A DNA stretch of 64,000 nt, from contig JAPVLO010000054.1 in the NCBI GenBank assembly GCA_027257055.1, positions 3,534,001-3,598,000 on the forward strand, given 5' to 3'. The DNA is from Cephalopachus bancanus (Eukaryota > Chordata > Mammalia > Primates > Tarsiidae). The position numbers and the translations under genes were made by a program. Shown here piece by piece: positions 24,742 through 35,688 of this stretch; within the stretch, counting starts at the first letter, position 1; each line of letters starts with the position of its first letter. Under the pieces are notes generated by a model. It searched no databases and had not been told where the DNA came from. It saw only the letters and a program-made list of their open reading frames with translations.

Positions 24742-24872
24742 GGCGGGGAAGCAGGATTGGCAGCAGTGGGAATCTGCTGGAGGGAAGGGGACACACCTCA
24801 TCAACAAGGGGACCTGCATAATGAACATTTGTATACCTAACTCTGAATTGTATCCCACATCTTTAAAATAAA
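24742..24872 (+). mobile_element. L1 3' end, severely truncated
   Basis: A single hairpin copy (attggcagcagtgggaatct), then acacacctcatcaacaaggg, tttgtatacctaactctgaa and the tail catctttaaaataaa. Confidence 0.82.
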
Positions 24873-25064
24873 AAAATCAAAAGAGGAAAAAAGATAACTG
24901 GATCAACTATTAAGGCAATAGAAAAGAGCTCAAAATAATGAATTCAAAACTGCATTTTTCTCCACATCAAACAATTACTAAAAAGGGAAACAACCAATGA
25001 GAAAATCACTAAGGTAAGTCAAACAAAGCAGCAGATAAGGAACAAGGAAGGAATCTTTACTGAG

Positions 25065-25250
25065 CCCCTTCTGTGTACCAGGCACTATATATGTTAGGTG
25101 TTCTCACATTCATCATCTTATGGATTTAATCCAAAAAAAAAAACCTCTAATTTAGCTACTAGTGCTCCTGTTCTATTTTAGAATAGAAATCTGGTCTCTG
25201 AAAAGTTAAAATCACAGTGACAGAACTGAAATTTAAGTGCAAGATTGTCT
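25065..25250 (-). repeat. MIR SINE, diverged
   Basis: 'ctgagccccttctgtgtacc' and 'aggcactatatatgttaggt' with 'ttctcacattcatcatctta' are the reverse-MIR tail; the rest is decayed. Confidence 0.6.
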
Positions 25251-25875
25251 CCTAATAACGTAGAAACTAGTACAGAGGAGGATTTTGTCAATAATTACAA
25301 GCAAAATTAATATATCTACCAAAATCAACTTTAACTTTTTTCCTTATTTTAAGCCTGATCTAGGCCCAAATTGACAAGACCAAAATTAACACATGATTTA
25401 TTACTAATGCATTAACATAGAAGACATTCTTGTTAATTTTTTTCTGATACACATTTTTTTAAAAAGTAAGATGCACATGTTGGAACTTTTTGTGATGTCT
25501 TTATGGCTACATTTTGGAATTTTTATATGCCCAGAATGAAGACCTGCCACACCAACTCACTTCCAATGTAAACTTAAAGCCAATTGTCAACATTTTTCTG
25601 AGGTGAATTTTAAAGCCTGTTTATATTTTTTTAATCAAGCAATGCAAAGAAACATTTACTTAGCATCATCTGGAAAATGCATAAACTTTGGTCATAAAGC
25701 CTTCACAGGCCATTTTAGTACAATCTAGAACTCCTTTTTTACAAAATTCACAGGAGATATTCAAAGGCCAAAATTCACACTAAAATGACTTATACAACTT
25801 ACATGTTACATAAGAGCTGTGTCCAGCCTACATCGTGCAATGTCAGGGCTCAGTGAAACATTTGGGAAAGACTAG
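25250..25875. other. No recognised feature
   Basis: AT-rich, no gene or nameable repeat. Confidence 0.45.
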
Positions 25876-25879
25876 ATTA

Positions 25880-25990
25880 GTCTGGAGAGGGCCCAGCAGC
25901 AAATGAACAAGGCTACCTGCATAATGAACATTTGCATACCTAACCCTGGATTGTACTCTATATCCTTAAAATTTTTTTTTTTTTTTAAAA
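25880..25990 (+). mobile_element. L1 3' end, severely truncated
   Basis: Contains ggctacctgcataatgaaca, tttgcatacctaaccctgga and ttgtactctatatccttaaa, the same 3' end as the copies at 20325 and 24742, more diverged. The hairpin is degraded. Confidence 0.75.
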
Positions 25991-26201
25991 AGAAAATGTA
26001 CATGGGCATGTTACTACTTGCCAAGTCATAAACAGTCTTTCCCCCCAATTCAGTTTCCTTATCCAGTTTTAAAAGAAAATCAAATAAAATAAATAAGATA
26101 ATATATATAATATTAATAGAACTCCTCCATTTCCTAACTCTAGAAGCTATTAAATTAACATTTGTTGAGCTTTTTGCTAAAGTTAAGGATGATTGCTTTA
26201 A

Positions 26202-26232
<31 letters not shown>

Positions 26233-26300
26233 AGCAGGATTTATTAAGAGGACAGAAAAGCTCCCACAGTGGGACGGGACCCAAGGAGGTTGCCCACTTT
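26202..26300 (-). mobile_element. Retroposed LTR R-region 3' end with poly(A), second copy
   Basis: A run of 27 T followed by agaaagcaggatttatta and the same 70-base block as at 21755 (minus strand: AATAAA shortly before poly(A)). The T run is longer and purer, suggesting a younger insertion. The target duplication is short or blurred. Confidence 0.68.
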
Positions 26301-27340
26301 GTTTAATCTTTAACCAAGAAATCTTCTAACTTTCTGTCTTTATAATTTTTCTCCTTTTTCTTCTTCTCTGCCTGTCCTTCACAACTACTGTTTCTGCTTC
26401 TGCCTTCCCAAGCTATTCTTTCTTGACTCTTTAAATGTGCTTTCCTATCATGTACTTCTCTTACCTTTTCTCATGTCTTACTCAATTTACCATTTTGAGA
26501 GACTTTTTAAAAAATAAAGCAGCCCTTATTCCACTTCCTCTGTTTCCCTAGCAGCCAACTAACATTCCACTAGGGCAATAAGATCTTCCACCATTGCCAT
26601 AACTTCGGGCAAATCTAGATAATAAATTTCACTTAAAATTCTCTTCTAGTTTTCCTTCCACCACTTGATTCTCCATGCAGGACTAATTTTTATGTACGAA
26701 AAAAGATCAGGATGATCATTAAAGAGCAGCATATAGTATTCAGCTGACAGGTCTAGATTTAGAAAAGGTAGAAACTACCACACTACCTACTCTGTTCTTC
26801 CAACTTCTTTTTTGTCTGTTTCCCTGCTGTCTTCCCTGACCTAGGACTCCCTGGCACCTAAGGCCATCAGGGTCAACAACCGCAGTTCTAGCCTCGCCCA
26901 GCAGTGAACACTTGTGATTTCTACTGAGTAATCTTGCCAAGTGATAAGATGAGCTGTTCACTTTTATACCCCCTGCCCTTCAAGAAAACAGAAATCTTGG
27001 ACCCCATCAACTTCCAGATCCTTCTCTTCTTGATAAAATAGGCATCGGTATTGCAAAATAAAACGAGAAAGACATAAAGAAGAGGAAGAAAAGTGTATCC
27101 AAATGTTAACTTTATTTTTTAATCACTTTATACTCTGAATTTTTTTACTCTTCTTGTTGCTCTCACAAATATGATGATGTATTCATAAATGCAGAGAAAC
27201 CACAAAAATCAATTTCTCACATAAAACAAATCCATCCCAGGAAAGAACTTTCAGGAAGTGACTGGAAAAAGAGAAATAGTAAGTACTAGGATATTAGATT
27301 CAGATTAATTTTACTTCTGATGAAGTGTAATTCACTGAGA
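26300..27340. other. No recognised feature
   Basis: Pyrimidine-rich at 26330-26480, otherwise unremarkable. Frames of 72-73 codons carry no known domain. Confidence 0.45.
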
Positions 27341-27344
27341 TTTG

Positions 27345-27870
27345 TAAAAGTGCTGATCCAAAGTTTTGCCTTTGTTCCACAAGTATCTACTGAGCACTTA
27401 GTATAATGCCAGGCTAAGGCTTCTGGGCAAACAAAGATGAGTACAAAAGAGTCCCTACACTCAGAAAACTCACAGTTTAGTAAGAAAGATTCATGTGTAA
27501 GCAAATAATCAGAGCAATGTGTGCAAAAATTCAGGGATGCCCAGTTTTTCTTGAGAAAGGTGTTACCTACGGAGGTGATACGTCATGTTACTTACGGAGG
27601 TTGTCAAAGAAAGAAAGCACCATAGAACAGATAACATCTCAATCAAGTCCAGAAGGATCAGTAAGGTCAATGGGGTGAAGTTAGGAGACACAGGAAGGGA
27701 AAGGCATTCCAAGCAGAGAGGCTGGGGATACAAGAAAACAAGGTAAAAATGCCAAATGGCAGGGCATGTGAATTACACTGGAAGAGGAGTCTAGAACCTA
27801 ATACTGAAGGGACAGTGTGTCACACTAAGGACTGGGGACATTATCCTTCCCACAAGTGGTTTTGAAATTC
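27345..27870 (+). repeat. Old mammal-wide repeat (same family as 54300-55300)
   Basis: gtatctactgagcacttagt, aatgccaggctaaggcttct, then aaggcattccaagcagagag with aggctggggata follow the 5' half of that family's order. Confidence 0.5.
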
Positions 27871-27939
27871 TACCTTTTGGAATTGGAGATCAAGAATTAT
27901 TATATAATAATTTAAATGATATAATAGCTAATATCAATG

Positions 27940-28075
27940 GACAGCTATTAGGTGACAGAAAACAGCTATGTATTTTAAATGTATATTTATATTTAATCCT
28001 CAAAAGAACCCTGTGAAGTAGGACCTATTAGCATCCTAATTTTACATGTAAGGAAACTGAGGCTCAGAGAATTTC
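27940..28075 (-). repeat. MIR SINE
   Basis: 'tttaatcctcaaaagaaccc', 'tgtgaagtaggacctattag' and 'aaggaaactgaggctcagag' are a clear reverse MIR core. Confidence 0.8.
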
Positions 28076-28164
28076 CACTGGGATGGAAGCAGAAGAATAA
28101 AAGAGGGGACCATTTTTATAGCATCTTATAGTGGTGAGTACACATTTAAGCCAAGTGTGTCATT

Positions 28165-28334
28165 GTTAATATATATATATGTAATATTCATGTAGTGTGT
28201 GTATATATATACTGTATATATATACTGTATATATATACTGTAATATATATGTAATATTCATGTTGTGTGTGATATATACATATATATCATCTCTGACAGA
28301 TGATATATATATATATATCATCTGTCAGAGATGA
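28165..28334. repeat. AT-rich repeat block ending in a perfect 48-bp palindrome
   Basis: 28165-28280 has TATA/ACTG units (tatatatatactg three times) bracketed by two copies of atatgtaatattcatgt. 28287-28334 is a perfect palindrome without spacer: 24 bases beginning tcatctctgacagatgat and their exact reverse complement. The centre is (TA)n; the outer 16 bases are ordinary unique sequence. Confidence 0.93.
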
Positions 28335-28574
28335 CCACAGGTTAATGGAAGCTGGCAGAACCAGAGGAAACCCTTAGCTTTTCATTTTATTAGTCCCTCC
28401 CTCATCCCATTTTTAGAATGAATCTAAGAAGAAAGGGAAAGGGAAGGAAATGATACAAAGAAGGGCTGACATCTCAGCAGTCCCCTTTCTGGAGGCCCTA
28501 TGCTGTTCCTCCAACACTACTTCTCCAATAGGAATTATTAGCAGGCACGGAAAGTCACGATGGAGGGCTTGCTG

Positions 28575-28695
28575 TATGCTACACCTACAATCAACACTTC
28601 CTAGGTATTTTCTCATGTCATCTTCACAACAGCATTGTCCACAGCCTGCTTGTTATTCCAATCACAAATGAGGAAACTGATACCTAGGGAGGGTG
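28575..28695 (-). repeat. MIR SINE, partial
   Basis: 'gtattttctcatgtcatctt' and 'aatgaggaaactgatacct' are the reverse MIR core. Confidence 0.65.
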
Positions 28696-28929
28696 TATGA
28701 ATATATATTTCTTTCCTGCAATATTGACTATAACCTTCCTCCATTCAACTTCCACGTCTCTGCCCCTCTGTGGTCTCAGCCATTCTCGTCTAAATAGCAG
28801 TGCTGTTCTACAAAGCTGTGGCATTTCTTACTGTGGAAGCTCTGAATTAGGAGTTGAGGTGCTTGGTGACTATATTTCCTTTCCCTTTCTCCTCTTTTGT
28901 ATTTTATGTATTTGCAGCATTTGCAGTAT

Positions 28930-29120
28930 GTCAGAAGCTCTTCCAGAGCTTTTGATACATGTAATATTTGATACATGTAATATTCATGTAGTATTCCCAA
29001 CGATCCTGAGAGAGACACTATTAATGCCTCAGTGAAGGATACTGAGACAAAGGGAAGTTAAGAAACTGCTCAGAGCACACAGCAAGAGGCAGTAGGAACC
29101 CAGAAAGTCTAGATCCAGGG
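28930..29120 (-). repeat. MIR SINE, partial
   Basis: 'gatactgagacaaagggaag', 'ttaagaaactgctcagagca' and 'cacagcaagaggcagtagga' are the reverse MIR core. A local direct repeat gatacatgtaatatt occurs twice at 28951-28984. Confidence 0.7.
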
Positions 29121-29339
29121 TCTGTATTCCTATTCAGGCTTGATCCTAAATGTCTTAGCAGGATTTGGCACAGCTGATGACTCAGTTGTTTCCAAAACAC
29201 TTTTTTTACTTGGCTTTCAAACCATCTCACTCACCTGCTTCTCCTCCCAGCTTTCTGCTGCTCTGTCTCAGGCTTCTTTGAAGACTCCTTTTTATTTCCC
29301 TGCCTTCAAGAAGTTGGAGTGCCACAGAGGTCAGGCTTG

Positions 29340-30860
29340 AGTCTGTTCTCTACACTCGGTTCTTAGACGATCTCATCCAGTTTCACAGCTTAAATGTCAT
29401 CTCTACGCTGATAGCTTCCAAGTCAGTATCTCTTTCCTGGAATTCTCTCCTGCAATTCCAACTCATGTATCTACTTGTCCATTCACTTTTTCTCCATGTG
29501 GGTCTCTAAAGGGCCTCTCAAAATCACCATGCCCAAAACTGAGCCCCTGGTCTTCTACAAACTCGTTATGCCTCAATTCTATTCTTTGAGTTTTCCAAGT
29601 CATCTTAGACTCCTTTTTTTCTCTCACATAACACATTCAATCAGTCTGTAAAACATATCCAAGATTCAACCACTGTTCACCATCTCCACTGACACCACTC
29701 TAGTCCAAGCCACTGTCATCTTTTATCTGGATATTGCAAAGGCTTCTAACTGGTCTCCCTGCTTCTCTCCCTTTACCCTCTACCAGCAAGACAAATGAGG
29801 TACTTGCCTCCAATATAACATTTAGGGAGGACGCCCAAAAACTCAGTAGTCAAAGCAAATGCTATTTAAATGCAATATTTTAAAATATCTAAAAAGCAAT
29901 TCAAAAAATCCATAATGAGCACAGTAGCAAAATTGTAAATAAAAATGGAACTAAGCCCTGAATTTGCGTTACTAGCCTCCATTGCTTCATCTTAATCCCA
30001 TCCCTGACCCACTTCCTTCCGTGTATTTTCAAGTTAAGTGATCCTGTTAAAACATAAATAACATTTTGTCAATCCTCTGGTTTCACATTTCAGAACAAAA
30101 GCCAAAGTCCTTACTGTGACTGACAAGATCTTACCTGATCTGATCAGTGATTAGCCCTCATTTACTCAGCCTCATCCTCTACCACACTGGCCTCTTTGCT
30201 ATCCCATCAACAAGCTCCCAGGTCAGTCCTTAATCTTGCTGAGCCCTCTCCCTAGAATGTTCTACCCCAAACACATCCCTCATGTATCCCAGGTCTCTTC
30301 CCAAATTCACTTTATCAGAACCATAATATCTGTCTGATCACTCACAAACACACACTTTCATTTTCCTCTTCCAGCCATTATTTTTTTCTCCTTGGAAATT
30401 ATCATAAGCATAATATATTTACTTATTTTATTGATATACATTAGATGCACATATTTTGAGAATACAGTTATATTTTAATACCTATATACAATGTGTAATG
30501 ATCAAATTATGGTCACGAGGATATCCATCACCTCAGACATTTATCTTTTATTCGAGTTGAGAACATCATACATCTTCTAGTACTTTTAAAATATACAATA
30601 AATTATTGTTAACTATAAGTTCCCTACTGTACTATCAAATGCAAGAAATTATTCCTTCTAACTGTATTTTTATACTCTTCACCCAGCTTCTCTTCAACCC
30701 CTTTCCTTCCCAGCCTCTGGTAACCACCATCCTATTCTCTAACACCATGAGATTCACTTTTTATATTTTACTTTCTGATCTTGTTGTCTCTCCTATTCAC
30801 TGTAAAACTCCATGAGATCTAAGTGAAGGGGTCTATTTTGTCCTTAGCTATAACTCCAAT
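29340..30860 (+). mobile_element. L2 LINE, long 3' fragment with two insertions
   Basis: Its order matches the L2 3' coding region: cattcaatcagtctgtaaaa, actctagtccaagccactgt, ttctaactggtctccctgct, then (after an interruption) gatcctgttaaaacataaat and aaagccaaagtccttactgt, and the tail at 30797-30920 (aaaactccatgagatctaag, attcaataaataattttt). The interruptions are an unnamed block at about 29780-29960 and an L1 3' UTR piece at 30425-30795. Confidence 0.75.
30425..30795 (-). mobile_element. L1M 3' UTR fragment inside the L2
   Basis: In reverse it carries the old L1 3' UTR blocks: ccagcctctggtaaccacca (the reverse of tggtggttaccagaggctgg), acaataaattattgttaact, and catcacctcagacatttatc. Confidence 0.72.
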
Positions 30861-31115
30861 GTCTTGAAAATTCTTGAAAGATGTAGATATTCAATAAATA
30901 ATTTTTGAATTAATAAATGATGAATACTCATGAGTGTTTTCCTCTGTCTCCGAGGGTCTTAATGCCTGCTCAATATGGGTTTTTAATACTGTTGCCTCAA
31001 TAAATTACATTGGGAATTACTCTTTCCAAATGCAGTAGTCTCAGATCTGAAGAATTTATATGGTGACAAACAAGAAAATGCATTGCATACCCTTTATTTC
31101 AAATTGGCCAAGCTC

Positions 31116-31412
31116 TTTTTTTTTTTTTTAGTTGGAATCTCACTCTGTCTCCCAGACTGGAGTGCAATGGCACCCTTACAGCCACCCCAGTGTCACCCTG
31201 CTGGGCTCCAGCGATCCTTTCACCTCGCATTCCAAGTAGCTGGAACTGCAGGTGCACACTACCATGCCCACTTAATTTTTGACTTATTGTAGAGACAAGG
31301 GCTTTCCAAGTTGCCCAGGCTGGTCTCAAACCCGTGGGCTCGGGCAAACCACTTGCCTTGGCCTCCCCAAGTGCTGGGATTACAAGCTGCAGGCTGAACC
31401 ACCAAGCCCAGC
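31116..31412 (-). mobile_element. Alu inserted at the 3' end of an L1
   Basis: Reverse dimer. Flanks ttggccaagct at 31105-31115 and about 31413-31423 form an 11-base target duplication; the right copy abuts the T-rich start of the reverse L1. It lacks a well-formed lineage-specific hairpin (tctcaaacccgtgggctcg), so it is intermediate in age. Confidence 0.88.
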
Positions 31413-31423
31413 TTGGCCAAGCT

Positions 31424-32380
31424 TTTTATTTTTATTTTTATTATAAGATGTGGGGGCAATTCAGGGCTAGGTGTATAAACATTGATCATGCAAGTACCCT
31501 TGTTGAAGAGGTATGTGCCTCCCTCCCCTAGCAGTTTCCCTCAACTGCCAATCCCGCCCCCCCTCCCCTGACAGTTTCCCACAACTGCCAATCACTTTCT
31601 TGTGGCATTATAATTGTTCAAGGTCCACTTATGAGTGAGAACATATGGAACTCTGTTCTTTGTTTCTGTGATAAATCATTGAGTATGATCGACTCCAAAT
31701 CCATCCAAGTTGGTGCAAAGTCCATATATTTGTCCTTTTTATGGCTGCATAATATTCCATTGTATATATGTACCACATCTTTTTTTTTAGCCAGTTCAGC
31801 TTCAGTGGGCAACATGGTTTGTTCCATATTTTTGCTATTGTGAATAGAGCTGCAACAAACATATGTGTGCAGGTATCTTTTTTGTAGAATAATTTGAGTT
31901 CTTCCGGGTATATTCCCAATAGGGGAATTGCTGGGTCATATGGAAGGTCAATTTCTAGTTCTTCCAGAAATCACCACACTGTTTTCCAAAGAGGTTGTAC
32001 TAGTTTGCATTCCCACCAGCAGTGTAAAGCCTCCAACAACAACCACTGGGGAGAGGAGAACCTATTCAGTAAATGGTGCAGGGAAAACTAGCTGACCACA
32101 TGCAGAAGATTGAAACAGGACTCCTACCTATCACCATACAGAAATATTAACTCTAAATGGAACAAAGACCTAAACGTAAAACCTCAAACTATAAGAATCT
32201 TAGAAAATGCAGGAGATACCCTTGTGGAAATTGCAACTGGGAACCAACTCCTATTCAGAACCCTAAAGGCCAATACCTTAAGAAATAATATAGACAAGTT
32301 CGACCTCATCAAACTAACAAGCTTCTACAAAGCAAAAAAAACCATCAAGAGAGCAGGGAGACAGCCCACAGAAGGAGAAA
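31424..32380 (-). mobile_element. L1, 5'-inverted truncated copy
   Basis: 31424-32036 is the L1 3' end in reverse: tail, 3' UTR with two tandem hairpins at 31526-31590, and the ORF2 C-terminus (minus-strand PEELKLFYKKDTCTHMFVAA, and AKKKD..WTLHQLGW further on). 32037-32380 is upstream ORF2 sequence in forward orientation (actggggagaggagaaccta, frame ...DLNVKPQTIRILENAGDTL). This is a twin-priming inversion. Frames are broken. Confidence 0.87.
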
Positions 32381-32389
32381 AAACAAGTT

Positions 32390-33595
32390 TTTAACAAAAG
32401 TTTTATTTTCTTAAAAATAGAAATTCTCTGGGATCAAGTTCGCCCCTTATATTATGCCAACATTGGGAGACAGGGCTGTTTTTGAGAAATAAAAATTGAA
32501 GATCACATGCCTCTTATGGCAAATTCTGAATTTGACTTCCATGTCCTGATCTTCAATGACTTGAGACTGTATTGAGATGTTACACAGACTGTCTCAATAA
32601 CTTCAGAGCAAACTTAAGGTGATCAAAAGACCTTTCTGATGTCAAAATACCTTTAATAACCTTTATTAATTATTAACCAAAACTACAGGTAGATTTTACA
32701 AATACAAACTTGTCATTTCACCATGAACTCTTATCTTTTTGATGAAAAAGATGAAGTTCAGCAAAGAGCAAATCTACAACTTGGCCAAAAGACTGTAGAC
32801 TTTGCCTTCAAAAAGCAGCAAGACATACACAAATGATCCCACCTGACCCATCCACAATCTCCCTGTTCTTGCAAGTCAAATTCAGCAGACTGGGAGAGTT
32901 TGAGAATGTCCTGATGAAAAGACAATTTTAGTAACATTTGGAAAAAAGTACAGGAGTTAGATTTTTGTCTTAAAGACTGGCTTTTTTTGGCAATCTTCAA
33001 AATGTCCTTTGTAGTTTTATTGATTTGTCTGTTTCTAGAGGATTTATATCATCTCAGAGAATTTTATAACTATATTCACCATAAATTTAGGATTACAAAC
33101 TGAGTACAGGTCTCACTTTATCCCTAAACTGTAGTATTCTTAGAAAAAAATATTCACACTCTAAATGTTTCAGTAAACAATTTCCCCAACCTAAATTGCT
33201 ATGTGTATATTAATTGCCACCATCTGAAAGAAGCTATCTGAAACAAACTTTGTCTTAGCCAAGATACAAGCTCAAGATTTAAAACAAAAACAAAATACCA
33301 TTGCCAGCATACAGGGAGCACTAGCTGTATTCTTAAAACAATGAGTGAATACAAACTGAATTTAGCTGGGTCAGGAGCAAGCCACAGTCATCAGAAAGGT
33401 CGAAGGCAACAATGTCCACACTCATATGAAGAGAACAACATTGTTCTGTCCCTATATACAGCTAGTGAATATTCACCCTCTGCAATCTCATATTTTTTTC
33501 CTTTGGTTTTCCAAATTATATAGAAAGTATTACTTTTGAGATGATACTTGTCTATTAGTTTGGGGACTTATAATTCTACTACTTTGTAATAGGAT
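32390..33595. other. No recognised feature
   Basis: No gene or nameable repeat. Confidence 0.45.
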
Positions 33596-33599
33596 ACCT

Positions 33600-33840
33600 A
33601 TTGCTAGTAATAGTACTATTAATATCATTAATAGTCCTAATAATATTATTATTACTAACAGCAATATTCTATTATGATCCTATTACTTAAGTAATGGTAA
33701 CTGTAGTAATAGAGTACTTATTCCTACTGTTACTAACAATATACTATTAATACTACTAGTAGTCCTAACAATGTTACTATTATTACTAATAGCAATATTT
33801 AGTTACTTGAGTAATGGTCATTTCAGTAATAGAATGCCTT
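33600..33840. repeat. Degenerate tandem duplication, unit about 125 bases
   Basis: The first unit (about 33605-33719) and second unit (about 33737-33836) share, in order, actattaatatcattaatag / actattaatactactagtag, tattattactaa.agcaatatt, and ttact(t/g)aagtaatgg...gtaatagA. Both are built from TAA/TAC-like triplets, so the duplicated unit itself looks like a decayed trinucleotide array. Confidence 0.7.
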
Positions 33841-35009
33841 GAATCTGCATTTTTTTGAAATGGTCATTTCAGCTTCATTTTTCGGCTACCCAATTTTTGA
33901 TCCAGTTTTCTATATTACTAATTATTCATTCTGTCTTTAGATAACAATAAAAAGCTGCAATGGAAATCTCAAGACTCATGACAGAAAATTTTCAAAAGGA
34001 TCTCTAGTCAAATACATTAGAGTTTCATTTGATGCAGATCATTGTAAAACACATTTCTGCTGTCCTAGTTGATGGAGCATAATAAGCAGAGTAAAACCAG
34101 CATAGAACCTTCACTGAGCCACTCTAACCTAGCCGGTCAGCCTTCATGTCTGTGTACAAGAGAGCTCCCAGGCCCTCACACCACCACAGCCTGGAAACTT
34201 TGGGATGGACTTTATCCTTGTACTGTGGACCTGTGGATTCGAGCCACTATCACATTTGAAATGTGATTTAAATCGTGTTCCCCAAATAGTAACTATAGAT
34301 AATGAAACGCTGAAAAGGATATATTCAAATCTGTATACACAAACATGAACATATGTAGACTTCATTGTTTCTTAGATTTAACACAGGTTTTTATGTATTC
34401 TACCGAATGTGTTTGTGGTATGTGATCTGGGTGTTAGTGGGCCCTTCCCACTCCTACTCAATTCGTTAAAATCCATGTCTCATTTTTATTGCATAATTTG
34501 CATGATGACCTCTGTGTACATGACATCAGCACACTCTGTTCTAGAAGTTTATCTTTGGAAAATAAGTAGATAAATATCTCAGGTAACATAGAAAATAAAG
34601 CTCAATTTCTGAGACGTCTGATCCCCTATCTAGTGGTGGAATTTAGTGACAGTCCCTCTTCCCACATCTGTAAGGATCATTCGTCATATCCTTTTAATAG
34701 ACGTGTGTTTATTTGTTTTGGTGTATTTGATGACATTCTGAGATAAGGGAATTGAGAACCGGTGATCTGCATTCTAACTGGAGAATGGGTATTATTTTTT
34801 ACTTGTAAATTTAAACTAATATTGAACGTTTTTTAAAAACTCTTTGTTTAAGAGTACATTTACCAGGCCTTGTTTGTGTGTCGCTCTCAATTGCTCTAAC
34901 CTTAATGGCTCATTTATAGAGAATGTTTCCTAAAGATATCCTTCATGAAAAGGACAAGTGTGGACTTGGCAACAGTAATTTACTTAATTTATCTTAAATT
35001 TGATTTCAG
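33840..35009. other. A1CF: 5' intron sequence next to first coding exon
   Basis: No repeat that I recognise in the last 1.1 kb before the exon. The final bases give a usable acceptor with a short tract (aaatttgatttcag). Confidence 0.5.
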
Positions 35010-35054
35010 TGAGCAACCCTAATTAACCTGATTTTTTGCTGATAATCATTCTCA
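35010..35054 (+). other. A1CF: A1CF 5' UTR part of first coding exon
   Basis: A 3' splice site (tttgatttcag, AG at 35008-35009) precedes 45 untranslated bases and then the start codon. The acceptor implies at least one further non-coding exon upstream, which fits the human gene as I recall it (a single short non-coding exon about 25 kb upstream of this one). The UTR is AT-rich, with no upstream ATG before the start codon. The start context is weak at -3 (T) but has G at +4. Confidence 0.75.
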
Positions 35055-35153
35055 ATGGAATCAAATCACAAATCCGGGGATGGATTGAGCGGCACCCAGA
35101 AGGAAGCAGCCCTCCGTGCACTGGTGCAGCGCACAGGATATAGCTTGGTCCAG
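35055..35153 (+). CDS. A1CF: A1CF coding exon 1 (residues 1-33)
   Basis: The exon encodes 33 residues, beginning MESNHKSGDGLSGTQKEAAL and ending ...SLVQ, which is the A1CF N-terminus as I know it. This segment precedes RRM1; by analogy with RBM46/RBM47 it is a conserved leader containing a short helix (TQKEAALRALVQRTGY). The start is the first ATG of the exon. The donor is CAG|gtagga at 35154, phase 0, so the next codon starts cleanly in the next exon. It lies 16.7 kb upstream of the next coding exon. The exon is GC-richer than the surrounding AT-rich intron, and the frame is open with no defect. Confidence 0.96.
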
Positions 35154-35388
35154 GTAGGAACTTTTTGTGACATCTGCCTCACCACTGAATTCCCACAGTG
35201 GCAGGAATATTAGTGGTCCTAACATGCAAAACATGAATGGTCAGTTGTGTAACTCTTTAGATGTATGTCCCTTTCCAAAAGAGAAGGTAATTGCATCATT
35301 TCAGTTTTGTAGGTGAGCTTACAGGTGACTTTCTTCCTACTCTGGGTTCTCAACTCCACCTTAACTTGCTATTTGAAAACAAAATCCC

Positions 35389-35688
35389 GCCAGGATCGGA
35401 GGCTCAGCCTGTAATCCCGCGCCTTTGGGAGGCTGAAGTGAGTGGATTGCCTGAGCCCGCGGGTTTGAGACCCGCCTGGGCAGCGAGACCTCATCTCTAC
35501 AATAAATCAAAAAATCAGCCGGGCGTGGTAGCGCATGCCTGTAATTCCGGCTACTTGGAAGGCTGAGGTGGAATGATCGCCGGAGCCCAGCAGGTCGAGG
35601 CTGCGGTGGCCAGGAGCGGCCACTGCACTCCAGTCTGGGCGACAGAGTGAGACTTCGACTCAAAAAAAAAAAAAAAAGAAAGAAAACA
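35389..35688 (+). mobile_element. Alu, lineage-specific subfamily
   Basis: Full dimer 235 bases into intron 1, with the hairpin (cgcgggtttgagacccgc). Flanks gaaaacaaaatcc and gaaaacaaaacaaaatca fit a target duplication merged with an impure A tail. Confidence 0.92.

Noticed and set aside
28697..29035. 112-codon frame on + strand
   Set aside because: Contains a MIR on the opposite strand and a direct repeat; no coding signs.
32110..32394. 94-codon frame ...DLNVKPQTIRILENAGDTL
   Set aside because: It is L1 ORF2 sequence in the inverted segment of a dead L1, not a host gene.
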